From Sphingomonas mucosissima (lineage in GTDB: Bacteria; Pseudomonadota; Alphaproteobacteria; Sphingomonadales; Sphingomonadaceae), in the NCBI RefSeq assembly GCF_002197665.1, contig NZ_NBBJ01000003.1, positions 1 through 64,000 on the forward strand: a stretch of DNA of 64,000 nucleotides, given 5' to 3'. Shown piece after piece: positions 26,750 through 35,888 of the stretch; position 1 is the stretch's first letter, and each line of letters begins with the position of its first letter. The notes below the pieces were generated by a model. That model ran no database searches and was not told the DNA's origin. It saw nothing but the letters and a program-made list of their open reading frames with translations. Both the position numbers and the translations under genes were made by a program.

Positions 26750-27421
26750 TTAAGGGCGGCGTGCAAACCAGATGATATGGGTCGCGCCCTTGCCATTGCC
26801 GCGGGCCCGCACCCGAACCTCGTCCACCGCGAAGCCCGATTTCGACAGCCGCCGCGCAAAGACTGGGTCGGGCGCCGCGGACCAGATCGCTAGCGTTCCG
26901 CCCGGCTTCAGCGCGCGCATCGCCGCGGCCAGCCCCTGTGCGGCGTAGATGCCGTCGTTTGCGGGGCGGGTCAGGCCATCGGGCCCATTGTCGACGTCCA
27001 GCATGATGGCATCGAACTCTGCGCTGGCCTGCCGGATCGAGTCGGCCACGTCGCCTATGTCCAGCACCACGCGGGGGTCATCGAGGCACCCGTCGGTCAC
27101 CGCCGCCATCGGCCCGCGCGCCCATTCGATGATACCGGGCACCAGTTCGGCCACCACCACCCGCGCATCCGGCCCAAGCCGTTCCAGCACCGCGCGCAAG
27201 GTGAAACCCATGCCGTAGCCGCCGATCAGCAGCCGGGGATTGGGGTGGCCGGCGAGCCGCTCGCACGTCATGGTGCCGAGCGCCACTTCCGAGCCGCTCA
27301 TGCGCGTGCTCATCAGCTCGTTACGGTCTAGCACGATCATGAAATCAGCGCCGCGTCGAAACAGGCGCAGCGGAGGCCCGCCGGGTACCTCCGCGATGCC
27401 GACCAGTTCGCGCGGGGTCAC
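26750..27421 (-). CDS. Spermidine synthase-like methyltransferase-fold protein
   Basis: A 223-residue protein with a Rossmann methyltransferase fold: nucleotide-binding region LLIGGYGMGFTLRAVLE, acidic loop VVVAELVPGIIEWA and DAIMLDVDNGPDGL. It belongs with the spermidine-synthase-like group annotated in many alphaproteobacteria, whose reaction is not settled. The N-terminal tetramerisation domain of true spermidine synthases is missing. Its start overlaps the DUF6481 stop by 4 bases (27418-27421). Confidence 0.75.
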   Translation of the reverse strand: MTPRELVGIAEVPGGPPLRLFRRGADFMIVLDRNELMSTRMSGSEVALGTMTCERLAGHPNPRLLIGGYGMGFTLRAVLERLGPDARVVVAELVPGIIEWARGPMAAVTDGCLDDPRVVLDIGDVADSIRQASAEFDAIMLDVDNGPDGLTRPANDGIYAAQGLAAAMRALKPGGTLAIWSAAPDPVFARRLSKSGFAVDEVRVRARGNGKGATHIIWFARRP

Positions 27422-27786
27422 CCGCGCTGGCGGGCCTTGCGTGCGGCGTAGCGCGCGTCGCGAGCCGCCTTCAATTCTGCCGGCGTTGGGACGTTGATCG
27501 GCGCTGCGCGGCGCGTGGCGGCAAGACGCTCGGCCTCTGCGGCAGCTTCGGCCTCGACCTGGGCGCGTGCCTCCGCCCTGGCGGCCTTCTCGCTCTCGAT
27601 CGCGGCACGGTGAGCGGCGCGGCGCTCGGCCGCCGCGGCCTCACGCGCCTCCAGCGCAGCGGCGCGCGCCGCTGCGGCTTCGGGATCAACCGCCGGTTTG
27701 GTGCGCAATTTTTCCAGTGCGCGCTGCTTAGCCTCTCGGGACGCGGACGCGCGCTCGCCGAAGTCGGGAATCTTAGCTCCTGCCAT
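27418..27786 (-). CDS. DUF6481 family protein
   Basis: A 122-residue highly charged protein rich in A, R, E and K, starting MAGAKIPDFGERASASREAK, the pattern of DUF6481. Nearly the whole length is predicted helical and coiled-coil prone. The function is unknown. It is the first gene of a two-gene operon with the spermidine-synthase-like gene. Confidence 0.75.
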   Translation of the reverse strand: MAGAKIPDFGERASASREAKQRALEKLRTKPAVDPEAAAARAAALEAREAAAAERRAAHRAAIESEKAARAEARAQVEAEAAAEAERLAATRRAAPINVPTPAELKAARDARYAARKARQRG

Positions 27787-27995
27787 GCCGGCGCTCGTTA
27801 GCAGAAAACGCCGACGGAGGAAGGCTTAATCCCGCTTTTATTCCACATCAGGCATTTAGGCGGCTCTCCAACGCTATCGATTGGTGCACAAACGGCCGCA
27901 AACAGGTCACTTCCGGCTCGACGCGGCCCCTTTCGAGTGGAAAGGCGATCAATGCGGCCTACCTGATGCGCCGCCCCGCCGATTCAGGAAGATTG

Positions 27996-29303
27996 ATGCA
28001 CGGAACGTGGAAAAAGCCGCAGGGCAGACGCAAGATCGCTGCGGCCACCGGAATGGCATTGTTGATCGGCATCGGATCCACCCTCGCCACCACATCACGC
28101 CAACCGACCGCCGCCGCCGACCAGATCACGGCCAAGCTACGCCTGCCGGTTGGTACGGAGGCCGATCCATCCCGAGTCGATTACCGGCGCCTGGATCAGC
28201 GGATCGCCCTGGTGATGCAGGAGCCCAATATGGTGGGCCTGGCAGTCGCGGCGGTTGAGCGCGGGCGACTCCGCTTCATCCGCGGCTATGGCGAGACGCT
28301 GGCCGGATCCGGCGAGCCAGTCACCCCCGATACGGTGTTTCGCTGGGCGTCGCTGTCTAAGGGCGTGGCTTCGGCCCTCGTCACCAGGCTGGCGGATGAA
28401 GGACGCCTGTCCCTCGATGCGCCGCTCTCCGGCATGGGCACCACGCTGACGCTGCCGGGAGATACCAAGAACGCCACCGTCGCCGATCTGCTGTCGCATC
28501 GGCTGGGCCTTGTTCGCAACGCGTGGGATGATCGCCTGGAGGCAGGCGCTGATCCGAAGGTGATCCGCGCAGAACTCGGCACGCTGGCGCCATTCTGCCC
28601 GCCGGGCACGTGCTACGCCTATCAGAACATCGCCTATGATGCGGCTGCCGAGATCGTCGAGCGGACCACCGGGCAGGATTATGCCACGGCGGCGCGTGAT
28701 CGCCTGTTCTCACCGCTAGGCATGAAGAACGCGAGCGTCGGACGCATTGGACTGGAGTCCGCTGCACGCTGGGCCAAGCCGCACCGCATGGGCCGCCAGC
28801 CGGCAATGGTGAACGATTATTACTACCGCGTTCCCGCAGCCGGCGGCGTGAACTCACCCGTTCGCGACCTGACCCGATGGATGCTGGCGCAGATGGGCGC
28901 GGCGCCCACCGTGCTGCCCGCGGAAACGCTTTCCCTCATGCATCAGCCGCGCGTCCCCACCCCGCCCCACGGCCGACGCGGCGCCATGGACCGAGCGTTG
29001 ACCGATGCCGCCTACGGGCTGGGATGGCGCACCTTCCATTATGCTGGCCATGCCCTTGTGGGGCACCGAGGCTCCGTCGACGGCTATGGATCGCTGATCC
29101 TCTTCGACCCCGCCGATCGTAGCGGGATCGTGATGCTATGGAACAGCAACAGGCACGTTGCGGCGCGCCTCCAGCTGGAATTCTTTGACATGCTCTATGG
29201 TCTAGCGCCCACCAACTGGCTGGAACTGCCCGCGCCTGGCGCAGGAGCAACAGGCACCGATACGAACCGTTCGCCTACATGGATCAAAGCCAGCCACCAG
29301 TGA
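27996..29303 (+). CDS. Beta-lactamase-family serine hydrolase
   Basis: A 435-residue protein with a hydrophobic N-terminal segment (MALLIGIGSTLATTS) that probably directs export. Class C beta-lactamase/esterase motifs are visible: S119-L-S-K122 in RWASLSKG, a Y-x-N in CYAYQNIAYD and GHRGSVDGYG near the end in place of KTG. Likely a penicillin-binding-protein-like peptidase or esterase. The start at 27996 has AGGAAG in front of it; 27966 is an alternative. It ends 10 bases before the CHAD gene. Confidence 0.85.
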   Translation: MHGTWKKPQGRRKIAAATGMALLIGIGSTLATTSRQPTAAADQITAKLRLPVGTEADPSRVDYRRLDQRIALVMQEPNMVGLAVAAVERGRLRFIRGYGETLAGSGEPVTPDTVFRWASLSKGVASALVTRLADEGRLSLDAPLSGMGTTLTLPGDTKNATVADLLSHRLGLVRNAWDDRLEAGADPKVIRAELGTLAPFCPPGTCYAYQNIAYDAAAEIVERTTGQDYATAARDRLFSPLGMKNASVGRIGLESAARWAKPHRMGRQPAMVNDYYYRVPAAGGVNSPVRDLTRWMLAQMGAAPTVLPAETLSLMHQPRVPTPPHGRRGAMDRALTDAAYGLGWRTFHYAGHALVGHRGSVDGYGSLILFDPADRSGIVMLWNSNRHVAARLQLEFFDMLYGLAPTNWLELPAPGAGATGTDTNRSPTWIKASHQ

Positions 29304-29313
29304 TTGTTTGCCC

Positions 29314-30783
29314 ATGACCACAGCGGCGAGCGGCGAACGGCCCACAGAAATCGAGATCAAGCTGGAGATCGAGCCAGGCGGCGGGGCGATGCTGTGCCAG
29401 TCGCGCGTGCTTGCCGGGCTTGCCCTGAACGATCGCGAACAGTTCACCACCTACTTCGACACGCCCGAGCAGGACCTCCGGGTGGCCGGCATCTCGCTGC
29501 GGGTGCGGCGGACCGGCGATCGGCACGTCCAGACAATCAAGACCATTAGTGCGCCGGGCGTCGGCATATTCGCTCGCCCGGAGTGGGAACAGGACGTGGC
29601 GGGTTCCAGCCCGGACCTCGGCGACTCGTCGCCGATCCGGGAGATGGTGAACGCGGAGGTGCTGTCACGCCTTCGCCCCGCGTTCACCGTCGCGGTGCGG
29701 CGCCGCAGCTGGCGGGTCGAGTCGGGCGACGCCGTCATGGAGGTTGTTCTGGACGAGGGCACGGTCCGCGCGAGCGGGTGTGAGGCGCCGATCGCGGAAA
29801 TCGAGGCCGAGCTGCAACACGGCGAACCAGAGGCTTTGTTTTCTCTTGCGCGTACGCTCGGCGGCGAGCTGCCGTTGCGGCTCGGCGTTCTGACCAAGGC
29901 CGAGCGGGGATACCGGCTGGCCGAGGGCCGCCTTTACACGCCGGTGAAGGCGGAACGCGTGCCGATCGGCGCCGAGAGCGATGTTGCGGAAGCCTTCGCA
30001 ACGATCGCCGCATCGTGCCTCCGCCAGTTCCGCCTCAACGAAGAGCTCCTGCGTAGCAACCCGGAACCGGATGCGCTGCATCAGGCCCGCGTGGCGCTTC
30101 GACGGCTCCGATCAGCGCTGTCGATCTTCAAACCCGTGGTCGCCGACGACCGCTCGCGGCATCTCGCTGCCGAGTTGCGCCACCTGGCGCGATCGCTTGG
30201 TGCCGCACGGGACCTCGATGTCCTGATCGAGACCCTGGGACCACACGTCAACGAAAGCGTCCGCGCGGCCCATGCCGAGGCATATGCCGCCGCCCTTGCT
30301 ACGTTGGACGCGCAGCGGACGCGCGACCTGATGATTGACCTGATGGCGTGGATCGCCTCTGGCGACTGGCGGGTGCGGCCTGCGGATCCGGCCGCGACCA
30401 ACCAGACGGCCAAGCGCTTCGCGTCGGCCACGCTGGGCAAGCTGCGCCGACGGCTGAAGAAGCGCGGATCGCACCTTGCCGAGCTCGACGATGAGGAACG
30501 GCACCAAGTCCGCATCCTGACCAAGAAGCTGCGCTATGCCACCGACTTTTTCGGGCCCTTGTTCACCGGCAAGAAGGCCCGGCAGCGATACAAGGTGTTC
30601 AGCAAGAAGCTCGCTGCGCTTCAGGAGCATCTGGGGACGCTGAACGACCTGGCGACCGCGCCGCCGTTGCTGGCGAGACATGGAATCGACCCGGCTGCTC
30701 TTCCCGCGTACAAGCGAAGAGCTTTGCTGACCAAAGCTAGCGACGCGCATGCCGCGCTGGTCGAAGCCAAGCGATTCTGGTGA
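29314..30783 (+). CDS. CYTH and CHAD domain-containing protein
   Basis: The 489-residue protein has an N-terminal CYTH (triphosphate tunnel) domain starting with the EIEIKLEI motif (ExExK) and, from about residue 210, a CHAD domain of basic helices with LHQARVALRRLRSALSIF and VRILTKKLRYATDFF. CYTH domains hydrolyse or bind triphosphates; CHAD domains bind polyphosphate. Polyphosphate metabolism or granule association is the likely role. It follows the serine hydrolase closely and may share its transcript. Confidence 0.9.
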   Translation: MTTAASGERPTEIEIKLEIEPGGGAMLCQSRVLAGLALNDREQFTTYFDTPEQDLRVAGISLRVRRTGDRHVQTIKTISAPGVGIFARPEWEQDVAGSSPDLGDSSPIREMVNAEVLSRLRPAFTVAVRRRSWRVESGDAVMEVVLDEGTVRASGCEAPIAEIEAELQHGEPEALFSLARTLGGELPLRLGVLTKAERGYRLAEGRLYTPVKAERVPIGAESDVAEAFATIAASCLRQFRLNEELLRSNPEPDALHQARVALRRLRSALSIFKPVVADDRSRHLAAELRHLARSLGAARDLDVLIETLGPHVNESVRAAHAEAYAAALATLDAQRTRDLMIDLMAWIASGDWRVRPADPAATNQTAKRFASATLGKLRRRLKKRGSHLAELDDEERHQVRILTKKLRYATDFFGPLFTGKKARQRYKVFSKKLAALQEHLGTLNDLATAPPLLARHGIDPAALPAYKRRALLTKASDAHAALVEAKRFW

Positions 30784-31047
30784 GTTCGCCGGGGAAGGTA
30801 ATCTGTCCAACCGATCGCTGGCACATTACCGATCAGAATCTGCACGAGTTGGGGCGGGAAAATGTTCGCGGCCTAGAGCTCCTGCCTCGCTCTAAACTGA
30901 GCGCGGTCGACGGCTGGGTAACCGTTCAGGGCTGCAGCGTCACGCTTTCGCGGACCGAGCCATGAAGCTTGGTCGGGAGTTTGCCGGCTTTACCAGGGCC
31001 GATCCGCCCGTCCGTGCCGAAGCAACGAACGGGCAGAGCAGCGACGA

Positions 31048-31773
31048 TCAGCGGCCCGTCTGCTTCTGCGCAGCCGGATCGACCGAAGGCGCGCCGCTGG
31101 CCGGGGTGGCCGTATTGGCAATGTCGCCGGTCTGACCACGCACGTCCTTCTCGACGGCATCCACCGCGTTTGCAGCGTCGGGTGCGGCACCGCCGCCACC
31201 GCCGCCCTGAACCGTATTGCCGCCATCGGTCGCCGGCTCGGCACCCGGTGCCGGAGCCGCCGGAAGCGGCAGGTTCGAGCCTTGCTGGTTCAGGTAAACG
31301 ATGATGTTCGCGCGATCCTGTGGGTTCGAAAGGCCGGCAAAGGTCATCTTGGTGCCGGGCGCGAACTTGCGTGGGCTGGTGAGCCACGCGTTCATCTTCT
31401 CGAAGTCCCAGTTGCCGCCGACCTTTTTCAGCGCGTCGGAATACGCAAAGCCAGCGTGGCCGGCGACCGGCTTGCCCATGGTTGCGTACAGGTTCGGGCC
31501 AATACCAGCGGCGCCGCCCTGATTGATCGTGTGGCAAGCAGCGCACTTCTTGAACACGTCCGCGCCCTTGGCTGCATCCGCGCTGGCCAGCAGGGTTGCG
31601 ATCGGCACCTCGGCGGCGCCACCGCCGCCCTCTTCCTCGGCAGCCTCGATCGGGTAGCCCGACTTCTCGACCTCGCCAGAATGGAAGATCATGCCGCCGA
31701 CGATCGACAGCCCCAGCGCGGCGCCGCAGGCAGCAAGCACCCAGCCTGCAATCGTGTTGGTCCGATCATCCAT
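31048..31773 (-). CDS. Membrane-anchored class I cytochrome c (CycM-like)
   Basis: A 241-residue protein with an uncleaved N-terminal anchor (about residues 8-30), a cytochrome c2-like domain with heme site C77-A-A-C80-H81 and axial M143 in GTKMTFAG, and a low-complexity, glycine-rich C-terminal tail of about 70 residues after position 170. CycM-type cytochromes carry electrons from the bc1 complex to terminal oxidases on the periplasmic side. The long disordered tail is longer than in the family model. The gene is divergent from pheA. Confidence 0.9.
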   Translation of the reverse strand: MDDRTNTIAGWVLAACGAALGLSIVGGMIFHSGEVEKSGYPIEAAEEEGGGGAAEVPIATLLASADAAKGADVFKKCAACHTINQGGAAGIGPNLYATMGKPVAGHAGFAYSDALKKVGGNWDFEKMNAWLTSPRKFAPGTKMTFAGLSNPQDRANIIVYLNQQGSNLPLPAAPAPGAEPATDGGNTVQGGGGGGAAPDAANAVDAVEKDVRGQTGDIANTATPASGAPSVDPAAQKQTGR

Positions 31774-31873
31774 GTCGTGCGGTTACCCCTCCAAAGTCGT
31801 GCGTCCATAGAAAAGCCGGCATCGGACGGCAAGCGCTTGAGAGGAAGATGATCGTCGCTTAGCGGTCAGATCA

Positions 31874-32764
31874 ATGGAAAATTTCGCCGCGCCTGCTCGT
31901 CCGATCGTTGCCAGCATGATCGCCGCCGCCTCCAAAGCGCCTGAACGCACGGTTGCGTTCCAGGGTGCGCCGGGCGCAAACAGCCATGTCGCGGTGACGG
32001 AAGCGTTCCCCGATGCGCTGCCGCTGCCGTGCTTCTCCTTCGACGACGCGATTGAGGCAGTGAAGCGCGGAGCGGCCGACCGGGCGATGATTCCGATCGA
32101 GAATTCGCTGCATGGCCGGGTCGCCGACATTCATTTCCTGCTGCCCGAATCGGGGCTGGTAATCACCGGCGAGCACTTTCTACCGATCCGCCACGCCCTT
32201 ATGGGGGTCGGCACGCGCGACGATGTTCGCGAGGCGATGAGCCACCCGCAGGCGCTGGGGCAGTGCCGCCACTGGCTAAAGGCGCATGACATTCTTCCAA
32301 TATCCTATCCCGATACGGCCGGCGCGGCCGCCGTGATCGCGGAGCGACGGGAAGCAAACGTGGCGGCGCTCGCCCCGCCGGCGGCCGCAGAAATCTACGG
32401 GCTCAACCTGCTAGCCACCGACATCGCCGATGCGGATCACAACATGACCCGCTTCGTCGTGCTCGCGCGTGGCGGCAAGCCGCCTGCGGGTGACGGCCCG
32501 TGGATGACCACTTTCATCTTCGAGGTGAAGAACGTGCCGGCCGCGCTCTACAAGGCGCTGGGGGGCTTCGCGACCAATGGCGTCAACATGACCAAGCTGG
32601 AAAGCTATCAGCGCGGCGGGACGTTTGCGGCGACCGATTTTTATTGCGACATCGAGGGCAAGCCAGGCGACGAGAATGTCGATCGCGCACTGGAAGAGCT
32701 GGGCTTCCAGACGAAGTGGGTACGGGTGCTGGGAACGTACCGGCAGGCGCGCAAGCGCGGCTAG
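31874..32764 (+). CDS. pheA: Prephenate dehydratase
   Basis: Converts prephenate to phenylpyruvate in phenylalanine synthesis. The 296-residue protein has the two-lobe catalytic domain (AFQGAPGANSHVA near the start, DHNMTRFVVLAR holding the TRF motif) and a C-terminal ACT domain for feedback by phenylalanine, with the MTKLESYQRGG regulatory loop. No chorismate mutase domain is fused. The preferred start is the first ATG; an internal ATG at codon 15 is possible. Confidence 0.9.
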   Translation: MENFAAPARPIVASMIAAASKAPERTVAFQGAPGANSHVAVTEAFPDALPLPCFSFDDAIEAVKRGAADRAMIPIENSLHGRVADIHFLLPESGLVITGEHFLPIRHALMGVGTRDDVREAMSHPQALGQCRHWLKAHDILPISYPDTAGAAAVIAERREANVAALAPPAAAEIYGLNLLATDIADADHNMTRFVVLARGGKPPAGDGPWMTTFIFEVKNVPAALYKALGGFATNGVNMTKLESYQRGGTFAATDFYCDIEGKPGDENVDRALEELGFQTKWVRVLGTYRQARKRG

Positions 32765-32856
32765 CCGCGCACATCGCCGCGTCATCGTAACGGCGCGGCT
32801 TGCGTCGCGCGGGCCCTGTCGTATCACTCGCCACAACAACAAGGAGGCGAGCGGGA

Positions 32857-34974
32857 ATGACGATGCGGAAGATGTTGCTGGCGAGCGTGGCCATAGCCGT
32901 TTCGAGCGGCGCTCTGGCCCAAGGGGCGCCAACGCCGCCGCGCGCGGCAAAGAAGCCGCACGAAGTTACCGCGCCCGGCGGCATCCGCAGCGACGAATAT
33001 TATTGGCTGCGCGACGATACCCGCAAGAATCCGGAAATGCTGGCCTATTTGAATGCAGAAAACGCCTATGCCGACGCGCAGCTCGCCGCACTGAAGCCGC
33101 TGCAGGAGACTTTGTACCAGGAGACGGTGAGCCACATCAAACAGGATGACAGCTCCGTTCCGTATCGGAAGAACGGCTATTGGTATCAGACCAGGTTCAA
33201 CACCGGCGCCGACTATCCGGTGATTGAACGCCGCAAGGGTGACCGCACCGCGCCGGCCGAAGTGATGTTCGATCAGCCGGCCATGGCCAAGGGCCACAGC
33301 TTCTTTGCGCTGTCCGATTGGGCGGTCAGCCCGGACAATCGCTTGGTCGCCTACGCCGAGGACGTGGTCGGCCGTCGGCAATATACGTTGAAGGTGAAGG
33401 ACCTTGCCACCGGCCAGATCCTGCCGGACACGATCACCAATGCCGAGCCCAACGTGATCTGGGCCGGTGACAACAAGACCATCCTATACGTCGCGAAGGA
33501 GCCCACCACCCTGCGCGGCTACAAGGTGATGGCGCACGCGATCGGCACGCCCGTAGCGCAGGACCGCCTGCTTCACGAGGAAAAGGACGACACCTTCGCG
33601 ATGTGGATCGGGCGCACCAGTGACGATCGCTTCTTGTGCGTCTTCGCGCAATCCACGGTCAGTAATGAGCAACGCTGCGCCCCCACAACCGCTCCGGCGA
33701 CATTTCAGACCCTCGCGCCGCGCAAGCGCGAGTTGCGCTACCAAGCGGATCACATGGATGGGCGCTGGATCGTGCGCACCAATCATCGCGCCAAGAACTA
33801 CACGCTGATGACGGTGGCTGACGCCGATCTCGACAAGGGCACGGCCGCTTGGCGCGACCTGACGCCGGCGAACGACACGGTGTTCATCGAGGGGTTCAAG
33901 CCGTTCAGGGACTTTGTCGCCATCGATCAGCGCGAAGGCGGCAACCGGATGATCCGCGTTCTCGATGCGGCGGGAAAGTCGCTGCCGGTCAAGGCCGATG
34001 AGCCCGCGTATCGCATGGCGCTGGACGTTAACGAGGAGCCGGATACCCCCTGGGTGCGCTATACCTACGGCTCGCTTGTCACGCCGACGACCACCTATGA
34101 GGTGAACGCAAAAACGGGCGAGCGGCGCGTGCTGAAGGTGGCGCCCGTGCCGGGCTATGATCCCGCCAACTATGTTACGGAACGCGTGTGGGCCACAGCG
34201 CGCGACGGCACGAAGATTCCGGTCAGCCTGGTGCACCGCAAGGACGTAAAGCGCGACGGCACGGCGCCTTTGTTTCAATACGCCTATGGCAGCTACGGGA
34301 TCTCCACCGATCCGGCGGTCGATCCGGGGCGGATCGGCTTGCTCGATCGCGGCATGGTCTATGCTATCGCGCATATTCGCGGCGGGCAGGAGATGGGCCG
34401 CCAATGGTATGATGACGGCCATCTGCTCAACAAGAAGAACAGCTTCACCGACTTCATCGACGTGACGCGCTACCTCGTCGCGCAGAAATACGCCGCCAAG
34501 GGCCGCGTCGCCGCGATGGGCGGTTCGGCCGGGGGGCTGCTGATGGGCGGCGTCGCGAACATGGCGCCCGAGGATTACAAGGCGATCGTCGCACAAGTGC
34601 CGTTCGTCGACGTGGTGACGACGATGCTCGACGCCTCGATCCCGCTCACCACGTTTGAATATGACGAATGGGGCAACCCGGCCCAGAAGCAATTTTACGA
34701 CTATATGCTCAGCTACTCACCTTATGATCAGGTGGCGGCGAAGGCATACCCATCGATGTATGTCGGCACCGGATTGTGGGACAGCCAGGTGCAATATTAT
34801 GAGCCGGCCAAGTGGGTCGCTCGCCTGCGGGACAAGAAGACGGACAATAATCCGTTGCTGTTCCGCGTAAACATGGAGGCCGGGCATGGCGGCAAGTCCG
34901 GCCGTTTCGAGCGCTATCGTCAGAACGCCGAATGGCAGGCCTTCGTGCTCCAGCAGCTGAATGTGGTGAAATAA
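32857..34974 (+). CDS. Oligopeptidase B-type prolyl oligopeptidase (S9A)
   Basis: A 705-residue serine peptidase with a signal peptide (MTMRKMLLASVAIAVSSGALA), so exported to the periplasm. A seven-bladed propeller (about residues 70-420) precedes an alpha/beta hydrolase domain. The triad is S557 in GGSAGG, Asp in the GLWDSQVQYYEP region and His in EAGHGGKSGR. It cleaves short peptides after basic or other residues. AAGGAGG lies 9 bases before the chosen start. A convergent hairpin follows. Confidence 0.9.
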   Translation: MTMRKMLLASVAIAVSSGALAQGAPTPPRAAKKPHEVTAPGGIRSDEYYWLRDDTRKNPEMLAYLNAENAYADAQLAALKPLQETLYQETVSHIKQDDSSVPYRKNGYWYQTRFNTGADYPVIERRKGDRTAPAEVMFDQPAMAKGHSFFALSDWAVSPDNRLVAYAEDVVGRRQYTLKVKDLATGQILPDTITNAEPNVIWAGDNKTILYVAKEPTTLRGYKVMAHAIGTPVAQDRLLHEEKDDTFAMWIGRTSDDRFLCVFAQSTVSNEQRCAPTTAPATFQTLAPRKRELRYQADHMDGRWIVRTNHRAKNYTLMTVADADLDKGTAAWRDLTPANDTVFIEGFKPFRDFVAIDQREGGNRMIRVLDAAGKSLPVKADEPAYRMALDVNEEPDTPWVRYTYGSLVTPTTTYEVNAKTGERRVLKVAPVPGYDPANYVTERVWATARDGTKIPVSLVHRKDVKRDGTAPLFQYAYGSYGISTDPAVDPGRIGLLDRGMVYAIAHIRGGQEMGRQWYDDGHLLNKKNSFTDFIDVTRYLVAQKYAAKGRVAAMGGSAGGLLMGGVANMAPEDYKAIVAQVPFVDVVTTMLDASIPLTTFEYDEWGNPAQKQFYDYMLSYSPYDQVAAKAYPSMYVGTGLWDSQVQYYEPAKWVARLRDKKTDNNPLLFRVNMEAGHGGKSGRFERYRQNAEWQAFVLQQLNVVK

Positions 34975-34985
34975 AGCAGCTGGCC

Positions 34986-35011
34986 GCCTTCCCGGTAAGA
35001 GCCGGGAAGGC
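34986..35011. terminator. Hairpin between convergent genes
   Basis: A perfect 10-bp stem, GCCTTCCCGG (34986-34995) with CCGGGAAGGC (35002-35011), has a 6-base loop. It sits in the 47 bases between the stops of the peptidase gene and nudC. There is no T run on either side, so it may act bidirectionally but weakly, or protect 3' ends. Confidence 0.55.
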
Positions 35012-35021
35012 GGGCGAGCGA

Positions 35022-35888
35022 TCAGGCCTCGTTGGCCCAGAGCGTCAGCAGCGTATGCGCGATGGCGTAGGTGGGCGGCGCAACGAACGGGCCGTCTCCC
35101 GCCAGCGCGGCACGCACCTCATCGCGGGTGAACCAGCCTGCCATTTCGAGCTCATTCTGGTCGAGCGTGATCGCATCATCCTCGGCGATCCCGACGCAGG
35201 CGATCATCAGCTGCGACGGGAACGGCCAGGGCTGGCTGCCGATGTAGCGCACGTCGGAAACGCGCACGCCGGCCTCCTCCTGGATTTCGCGCGCCACCGC
35301 TTCCTCGATCGATTCGCCCGGCTCCAGGAAGCCCGCGAGCGCGGAGTAGCGGCCGGCCGGCCAGCTAGGCTGGCGGCCTAGCAGGGCGCGCCCATCATGC
35401 TCCGCGATCATGATGACGACGGGATCGACGCGCGGGAAGTGTTCGGTGGAGCAATTCCCGCACTTCCGCCCCCAGCCGGCGCGAAAGGAGTCGGTCAGCG
35501 TGCCGCAATTGGCGCAGAAGCGATGCCGGGCATTCCAATCGAGCACAGCGCGCGCCATCGCATAGGTGGCTGCCTCGCCCGGCGCGAGTTGATCGAGCGC
35601 CCGAAACAGCGCGGGTGAGCGCAGCGGCGGGGCAGGTACGCCCTCTGGCGCAGCGGCGAACCTCGGACGGCCCTCATCGAAGCCGAGCAGCACGATATGC
35701 GCATCGTCCGGCGCCTCCGTCACCATAGTCCAGCCGAGGCGGCCTTCCTCGGTGATCTCGGGATCATAGCCGTCGAGCTTCAGCAGCCGCGCGCGCCAGT
35801 CGCCCATCGCGGCAGCAAAAGCCTCTGCATCGTTGCGATGATCGGCGACGCGGCTCAGCGTGCCGCCGGTGAAACCCGGCACGATCAT
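35022..35888 (-). CDS. nudC: NAD(+) diphosphatase (NADH pyrophosphatase)
   Basis: A Nudix hydrolase that cleaves NADH or NAD to NMN(H) and AMP and can remove NAD caps from RNA. The 288-residue protein has the zinc ribbon (CANC and CGNC), the Nudix box in GFLEPGESIEEAVAREI plus QEEAGV, and the NudC-specific SQPWPFPSQLM. The start at 35888 overlaps the stop of the upstream serine hydrolase by ATGA. Confidence 0.9.
   Translation of the reverse strand: MIVPGFTGGTLSRVADHRNDAEAFAAAMGDWRARLLKLDGYDPEITEEGRLGWTMVTEAPDDAHIVLLGFDEGRPRFAAAPEGVPAPPLRSPALFRALDQLAPGEAATYAMARAVLDWNARHRFCANCGTLTDSFRAGWGRKCGNCSTEHFPRVDPVVIMIAEHDGRALLGRQPSWPAGRYSALAGFLEPGESIEEAVAREIQEEAGVRVSDVRYIGSQPWPFPSQLMIACVGIAEDDAITLDQNELEMAGWFTRDEVRAALAGDGPFVAPPTYAIAHTLLTLWANEA

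Noticed and set aside
30784..31047. Possible short gene or terminator after the CHAD gene
   Set aside because: The 61-codon frame here has no ribosome binding site and no hairpin with a T run was found; the 264 bases look empty.
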